Positions 40,566-44,944 of a stretch of DNA of 44,944 bases are shown one piece after another. The stretch lies in assembly GCA_019745505.1 (NCBI GenBank), contig JAIETE010000048.1:1-44944 (forward strand), given 5' to 3'. Both the position numbers and the translations under genes were made by a program. Position 1 is the stretch's first letter. Each line of letters begins with the position of its first letter. Below the pieces are notes generated by a model. It saw only the letters and a list, made by a program, of their open reading frames with translations. It was not told the DNA's origin and ran no database searches. Source of the DNA: Candidatus Obscuribacterales bacterium. GTDB lineage: Bacteria > Cyanobacteriota > Vampirovibrionia > Obscuribacterales > Obscuribacteraceae.

Positions 40566-41786
40566 TCAGACGATAGGAAGAGTTTCAAAACGTTTGCCTA
40601 GAATTTCTTTGCTGTCTGCATTTAGCCAGCTTTCCAAGACAGTGGCGTATACGGTGCGAAAGTCTACCGTGTGTTTTAGGTCTCCGGCATCCAGACTGGT
40701 TAGGCTGGGGGCTTCTCCATAAAGACCGCCTCTGATTGATGAGCCGATCAAGAAAAGAGGCTCGGCTGTGCCGTGATCGGTTCCTTTCCCGCTATTTTCC
40801 TGCACTCTGCGACCGAATTCGGAAAAGACAAGTGTCATTACTCTGTCTTCCAGTCCATGGTCTTTCAAATCGCTCTGAAAAGCCAGAAGCGCGTCCGACA
40901 ACTGTTTTAGAAGACCAGCTTGCGCCCTTTGCTGATTGGCATGAGTGTCGAAACCGTCTAAGCTCACGGTGAAAACCGGGGCGCCGACACCACCAGAGAT
41001 CATCTGGGAAATGAATTTTAGACCGTCCGCTAACTTTCCATTTGGATATTTCACGCTGCTCTTGTAGCTCTTAACGATATCGAGCAAATGGTCCGACGCC
41101 TGATTCGCTTCCAAACCTGCTTTTCTCAGCATCTCTGCATGTGGTCTCTTGCTGTCAAAGGCACTGTAGATATCATTGAATGCTTCGATTCGATGGCCTC
41201 TATCCTTTTTGAAATGAGGATCGCTGCGAAATCTGAACTCATATATATTGTTGACTGACGGCACAACAACTCTGCGCGCATAGAGAGTTTTTGGCAGCAT
41301 TGCGTCCACGTTTACAGCCGGCAATGCGACCTGGTCCTTGCCGGCATATGCCAGGTCTAGGTATCGTCCCAGCCAGCCCGTATCGCCGATTTTTTCAGGC
41401 TCTGCAGTTTGCCATATTTCAATGGAGCGAAAGTGAGAGCGATTGGGACTGCCGTAGCCGGCACCTTGTACGATGGCCAGCTTGCCGTCTTTGAAAAGTT
41501 GGTGCATGCCGGTCATGGATGGATGAAATCCAATCTCGTCGTTCAATTTCAGCACTTCGTTTTGGGCAATTGCTATTTGCGGTCGAGCGTCGTAATACGC
41601 ACCATTGGCAAACGGAATAACCGTATTCAGTCCGTCATTGCCGCCGCTCAATTGAATCAAAACCAGCTGCTTGTGACCATTCTGCGCCGCTGCATGGGCT
41701 TGCAATTCGAAAATCTGATCGGCAGTGAGCATCAAGCCGAGCATGCCCAGTCCACCTTGAATAAAACTACGTCTTGATAGAGTCAT
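40566..41786 (-). CDS. DUF1501 protein, Tat-exported
   Basis: 406 residues. The Tat motif SRRSFIQGG opens the protein, followed by a hydrophobic core (LGMLGLMLTADQIF). The DUF1501 core has LVLIQLSGGNDGLNTVIPF, YGSPNRSHFRSIEIW, FTVSLDGFDTHANQQ and VMTLVFSEFGRRVQENSGKGTDHGTA. The fold belongs to the alkaline-phosphatase/sulfatase superfamily. Metal ligands appear in the GGNDG, DTH and TDHG motifs. It is exported folded, and its substrate is unknown. It lies 9 bp after the DUF1800 gene, its usual partner. Confidence 0.93.
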   Translation of the reverse strand: MTLSRRSFIQGGLGMLGLMLTADQIFELQAHAAAQNGHKQLVLIQLSGGNDGLNTVIPFANGAYYDARPQIAIAQNEVLKLNDEIGFHPSMTGMHQLFKDGKLAIVQGAGYGSPNRSHFRSIEIWQTAEPEKIGDTGWLGRYLDLAYAGKDQVALPAVNVDAMLPKTLYARRVVVPSVNNIYEFRFRSDPHFKKDRGHRIEAFNDIYSAFDSKRPHAEMLRKAGLEANQASDHLLDIVKSYKSSVKYPNGKLADGLKFISQMISGGVGAPVFTVSLDGFDTHANQQRAQAGLLKQLSDALLAFQSDLKDHGLEDRVMTLVFSEFGRRVQENSGKGTDHGTAEPLFLIGSSIRGGLYGEAPSLTSLDAGDLKHTVDFRTVYATVLESWLNADSKEILGKRFETLPIV

Positions 41787-41795
41787 GGATTTACC

Positions 41796-43199
41796 TCAAG
41801 TCAGTTGATAGGTGGGAAGGGTCATTATCAAATGAACTAATCCTCTGAGCTTGGCATCAAGTGTTCGATCGTCTTCAATCATACTCACCTTTTTGCCGTC
41901 CAGATCGCTTGAAACATATTCAACTAATCGTTGTCTTGCTGATTTCGGAATATCACCGTCGACCAGAAGATCGACAAAATAATCGACCAGTTGTAGAGCA
42001 TTGGTCAGCTTGAATTTATGAATCAATTGGGTGGGAGTCGTCCCTCTCATCAATTCATCGAATCTCGCCGTGGTAATGCGTGCGGCAAAATTAAAACGCT
42101 CCATCATAGTGTCGCTGGAAATCCATGCTTCTCCTCCATCCCATCCTTTAACGGATGGCGGGTGAAATAGATCCTGTCCCATTGCCCCCATTTGCTGTGG
42201 CAGATCGTTGTCGAGATTCTCAATTTGCAGTGTTTTTATCGATCCGACCACGAGTTCCGCCGGGCTTTTGATCTTTGCATGATAGGCTCTTTCGCTTTGA
42301 AATGTTCGGTCTTCAAAAATCACTCTCAGCATCGACGCCAGCGAAAATTCGTGCTCGCGAAACCTGGCTGCGACTCGCTCCACAAAAGATCTGTCCGGAT
42401 TGTCATAAGCGAAGAAAGTAATCAGTTTTCGTGCCAGGAGTCTGCTTGTCTCTGGTTTTTTGACAAGAATGGAAATTACTTCATCGCCGTCTAGATTCCC
42501 CGTTACACCGAGCACTGTCTTCTGCGCGAAATCGTGTTGCCCTCGATTAAAGAAGTAGCCGTCCGGTTTGGTCTGCCAACCAGTAAAAGCTCTTGCCGCT
42601 TCTTTTATGTCCAGTTCGGAATAATTGCCAATCCCTACGGTGAACAGTTCCATTACTTCACGAGCGAAATTCTCGTTTGGTTTTCCCTTGCGATTCTGCT
42701 GATTATCCAGCCAGATGATCATGGCCGGATCTTTGGCAATTCCCAGAAGAAGGTCGTGAAAGTTGCCTAGCGCGTGTTTGCGCATGAGCATGTTTTGAAC
42801 ATACATAGCATGCGTATTGCGCACTTTTCGATCGGAAGTGGCAAAGTGACCGTGGAGGAAAAGAGTCATCTTTTCCTCTAATGGTCTGCGTGTGTAGAGC
42901 ATGCGATAGAGCCACCACCTGCGCAGGTCGTTAGGGTTAGTAAAATCGAATGCTTGTTCTTTGATTGCTCTTTCCAAAATTGAATTATCAACTGGTTTTG
43001 GATTAAGCAGTTCATTCAAGGTGCCGTCGTATCCGAGCGACATATAGTATTTGAATTCTTGCGGTGTATAGCCGAAACCTGCTCTTCGCAATAATTGAGC
43101 AAGCCAGATGGACTCTCTCTTTGATTGCGAGTGCTCATGTGTTTTTACTTTTGTTTTTGGCTGCGTCTTTGCCCTTGACACTGTCCGACCCCAGTTCAT
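41796..43199 (-). CDS. DUF1800 protein
   Basis: 467 residues. Family motifs are clear: LLRRAGFGYTPQE, RRWWLYRMLYTRRPLEEKMTLFLHGHFATSDRKV, AMIIWLDNQQNRKGKPNENFAREVMELFTVGIGNYSELDIKEAARAFTGW and the C-terminal FHPPSVKGWDGGEAWISSDTMMERFNF. DUF1800 proteins are almost always encoded beside a DUF1501 gene, as here, and the pair is thought to act outside the cytoplasm on an unknown polymer. No clear signal peptide is visible at this start (a Lys/Gln-rich N-terminus), so export may depend on the partner or the start may be elsewhere. Confidence 0.92.
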   Translation of the reverse strand: MNWGRTVSRAKTQPKTKVKTHEHSQSKRESIWLAQLLRRAGFGYTPQEFKYYMSLGYDGTLNELLNPKPVDNSILERAIKEQAFDFTNPNDLRRWWLYRMLYTRRPLEEKMTLFLHGHFATSDRKVRNTHAMYVQNMLMRKHALGNFHDLLLGIAKDPAMIIWLDNQQNRKGKPNENFAREVMELFTVGIGNYSELDIKEAARAFTGWQTKPDGYFFNRGQHDFAQKTVLGVTGNLDGDEVISILVKKPETSRLLARKLITFFAYDNPDRSFVERVAARFREHEFSLASMLRVIFEDRTFQSERAYHAKIKSPAELVVGSIKTLQIENLDNDLPQQMGAMGQDLFHPPSVKGWDGGEAWISSDTMMERFNFAARITTARFDELMRGTTPTQLIHKFKLTNALQLVDYFVDLLVDGDIPKSARQRLVEYVSSDLDGKKVSMIEDDRTLDAKLRGLVHLIMTLPTYQLT

Positions 43200-43231
43200 T
43201 GACTCTATTTCTATTCAAATTGTGCGGCTTT

Positions 43232-43846
43232 TCAATTTTTGTTTTGCTCCATTAGTTCGGGTGGCAATTCGCCGCTTTTCAATTTCTCCAGTTCTTCCAA
43301 TTGAGCCGGGCTGAGTTTTCCCTGAATTTCTTCCCAGATCGAGAGCCTCTTACTTCTTAGTTTTTGCAGCATATTGCGAGCCCTCAGCAACAAATCGAAG
43401 TCTTCGGATTTTGTCATCATATCCATTTGAGGTTCTTCCTTGCTCAACATCTTCTCGACAAGAGCATTAGGCATCCTCTTTCTCATTTCGGAAAATTCCT
43501 GATTGATGACGGAGAGCTCAGCACGGCCCTTTTCGTATGTCCTAACTACATCTTCGCGCTGCTTTCCTCTAAGTGACCCGATCAGTCTCACTTGTTCAAG
43601 TTCCGGCGTGCCGGCTTGGATGAATGCGCGTATTTTATCTGCTGGCTTTGTTTCTATGCGGTACTTGGGCAAAGAGTTCGTGTTTAAGGCGGACGATGAA
43701 AAAATAGTCTTCTCATCGTAGTTTGGCGTGGTCTTCTGGGGGCGATTATTGTCTGCTTCTATCGCCTGCGCGTTTACTCTTCTGAGAAAAGCGCAGCAGA
43801 AAATGAGTATTACGACTGTAAAAACACCTTTCCTCACGCGCATCAT
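43232..43846 (-). CDS. Exported helical protein, Spy/CpxP-like in layout
   Basis: 204 residues with a signal peptide (FTVVILIFCCAFLRRVNAQA). After a disordered linker the protein is all-helical, ending KLRSKRLSIWEEIQGKLSPAQLEELEKLKSGELPPEL. The LSPAQLEEL stretch resembles the LTxxQ repeats of Spy/CpxP chaperones, and the spacing of Met and Glu is similar. The match is by pattern only. It overlaps the upstream cyclase-like gene by 4 bp and precedes DUF1800 by 32 bp, so it belongs to the same operon and may assist the DUF1800/DUF1501 pair. Confidence 0.65.
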   Translation of the reverse strand: MMRVRKGVFTVVILIFCCAFLRRVNAQAIEADNNRPQKTTPNYDEKTIFSSSALNTNSLPKYRIETKPADKIRAFIQAGTPELEQVRLIGSLRGKQREDVVRTYEKGRAELSVINQEFSEMRKRMPNALVEKMLSKEEPQMDMMTKSEDFDLLLRARNMLQKLRSKRLSIWEEIQGKLSPAQLEELEKLKSGELPPELMEQNKN

Positions 43847-44944
43847 TGTGGTCGATTTCCGGAGGAGACAGCCTCTCCTGAGTCGTTCAAAAGTTCTCTG
43901 CAGCGCTTGAGCATGATGCTTGTAGGTTGATCGGAAGGGACCATTTTCAGTATCGTAGAAAACAGCTGTTCTGCTTCTTTAATGTCTCCCTCATCGAAAC
44001 ATTGACAGGCATTTCTGTAAATCGCGATTGCTTCTTCCATGGCTGCAGGCAACGAACCTCGTGTAGTGAGTAGCTCGAAGAGCGATTGTTTCTCGTCCGA
44101 TCCATTTATGAATGTGCAGTCGATTTGCCTGACTTCCAGTGTATCTTCAACCAGTCTGGCGGCGCCTGCTCCCAGCAAGAAGCTCGTGCCGTATATCTTA
44201 TTCAGCGATTCAAGCGCAAGTGCTTGTTCGACCGGGTCGCCCATAACACTATACTGAGCGAATTGAGTGTCCCTTGAACCTGCATCGATGGTGCCGCAGA
44301 AAGCTTCACCAGTTTCGATTCCGCACGAAGAGCGTAGTGCCAATGATGCAAGATCGTCTGTTTGTGTTTCGCAGTAGTTATTTATCTTGTCTTTGATTGA
44401 AAGCGCGCACTGAGCCGCTTGTCTGGCTTGATCGCTGCCAGGCAATGGCAAGGGAGCGCCCCAGAAGGCAATGACACCATATGAGGCTATTCGATCTACG
44501 ATGCCTCGATGCTCGAAAACTTCATTCACCATGATGCCGAGGCAATCGTTGAAAATTTGGAAAATTCGATCGGGTGGCAGCGGATCTACTTGGTCCATGA
44601 AATCGCGAACCCGGCAAACCATCACTGTTACCTGGCAGCGTTTGCCGTCCAAGCCCAGTTCGGCTAATTGAGCGCGGTCAATTTGTCGAGCAATATGTTT
44701 TGCAGTCATTGAACGGAATAAGCGTGTGTGCCTGCGGCGGTCGCGGAAGAAGTAGAAGTTCTGATCGGCTAATACGAGCAGCCAGCAGGGAAGGACGACT
44801 GCAGCAATCGGAACTACAGTTGGTATCACTTGTCCGAAATTTAGAAAAAGAACAAAAGAAGTTGCAAACCAGACTATGGAAATCCCTGCAATCGCCAGGA
44901 AACTACCCAAAGGCCGACCGACCAATATGCCCAGGACTTGCCCG
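43843..44944 (-). CDS. CHASE2-type membrane protein with degenerate class III cyclase domain, N-terminus cut by window end
   Basis: At least 367 residues, and the frame is open to the window edge; a TTG at 44925 is not a convincing start. The visible N-terminus has transmembrane helices with FLNFGQVIPTVVPIAAVVLPCWLLVL, the usual tail of CHASE2 sensors. The cyclase fold is recognisable (VTVMVCRVRDFM, DRIASYGVIAFWGAP, CGIETGEAFCGTI, QYSVMGDPVEQALALESLNKIYGT). However, both metal-binding Asp are replaced (Arg and Tyr), and so are the transition-state Asn and Arg (Glu and Ala). It should not make cAMP or cGMP and may act as a regulator or dimer partner. A short TPR-like tail follows. Confidence 0.82.
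   Translation of the reverse strand, partial: GQVLGILVGRPLGSFLAIAGISIVWFATSFVLFLNFGQVIPTVVPIAAVVLPCWLLVLADQNFYFFRDRRRHTRLFRSMTAKHIARQIDRAQLAELGLDGKRCQVTVMVCRVRDFMDQVDPLPPDRIFQIFNDCLGIMVNEVFEHRGIVDRIASYGVIAFWGAPLPLPGSDQARQAAQCALSIKDKINNYCETQTDDLASLALRSSCGIETGEAFCGTIDAGSRDTQFAQYSVMGDPVEQALALESLNKIYGTSFLLGAGAARLVEDTLEVRQIDCTFINGSDEKQSLFELLTTRGSLPAAMEEAIAIYRNACQCFDEGDIKEAEQLFSTILKMVPSDQPTSIMLKRCRELLNDSGEAVSSGNRPQ

Overview
The window reads as a chromosomal segment of a Gram-negative (diderm) bacterium. It encodes a TonB-dependent outer-membrane receptor with a TonB-like protein, Tat- and Sec-type signal peptides, and core translation genes (rpsL-rpsG-fusA, smpB). The gene mix fits an Obscuribacter-like member of the non-photosynthetic relatives of Cyanobacteria (Melainabacteria/Vampirovibrionia): a divergent PAP2 (DUF212) protein, paired DUF1501/DUF1800 proteins, GHL10, CHASE2-type proteins, and metazoan-like caspase and calpain-like folds. 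This placement is inferred from gene content only; no marker was compared with a database.

Positions 1-3350 look like the edge of an accessory island. An exported DUF900 alpha/beta hydrolase (cut by the window start) faces a secreted caspase-TPR protein. Both appear AT-richer than what follows. A tRNA 3'-end remnant, a tandem 11-mer and an intact tRNA-Val(UAC) come next. Positions 3646-6375 hold a membrane protein of unknown function and a Pro/Ala-rich protein.

Positions 6396-11233 form a coherent metal-uptake locus: a TonB-like gene overlapping a Fur-family (Zur-like) regulator gene, a 920-residue TonB-dependent receptor, and a MerC-domain protein with a Cys/His-rich N-terminus. Each of the three transcription units is preceded by a near-identical 15-bp inverted-repeat box, as expected for a small self-regulated zinc regulon.

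Positions 11380-19439 carry a TrkA-N protein with a channel-like but filterless membrane part, an exported HCX5R phosphatase, an Opp-type ATPase, a bifunctional NAD(P)HX repair enzyme, and a divergent OmpR-type regulator/histidine kinase pair. Positions 19440-24406 hold a calpain-like protein gene bracketed by two Pho-box-like promoters (the second may drive a short RNA), and two tandem S66 LD-carboxypeptidase paralogues. One of these has lost its catalytic Ser and His.

Positions 24605-30579 contain an SPFH protein with a ribbon-helix-helix (RHH) partner, an acyl-CoA dehydrogenase, a prenyl synthase, a DUF212 protein, and a long structured leader in front of a protein made of two fused RHH-like repeats. 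Positions 30622-34519 (minus strand) hold smpB, a GHL10 glycosidase-like protein and a membrane protein. Positions 34884-40547 hold a double-GNAT protein, the rpsL-rpsG-fusA group and a small DUF6941-like protein. Positions 40566-44944 are a minus-strand operon: a CHASE2/cyclase-like protein lacking its catalytic residues (cut by the window end), a Spy-like exported protein, DUF1800 and DUF1501.

A 32-nt palindromic element occurs four times in intergenic positions (6497, 19441, 34725, 39921) and is not explained by any gene seen here.
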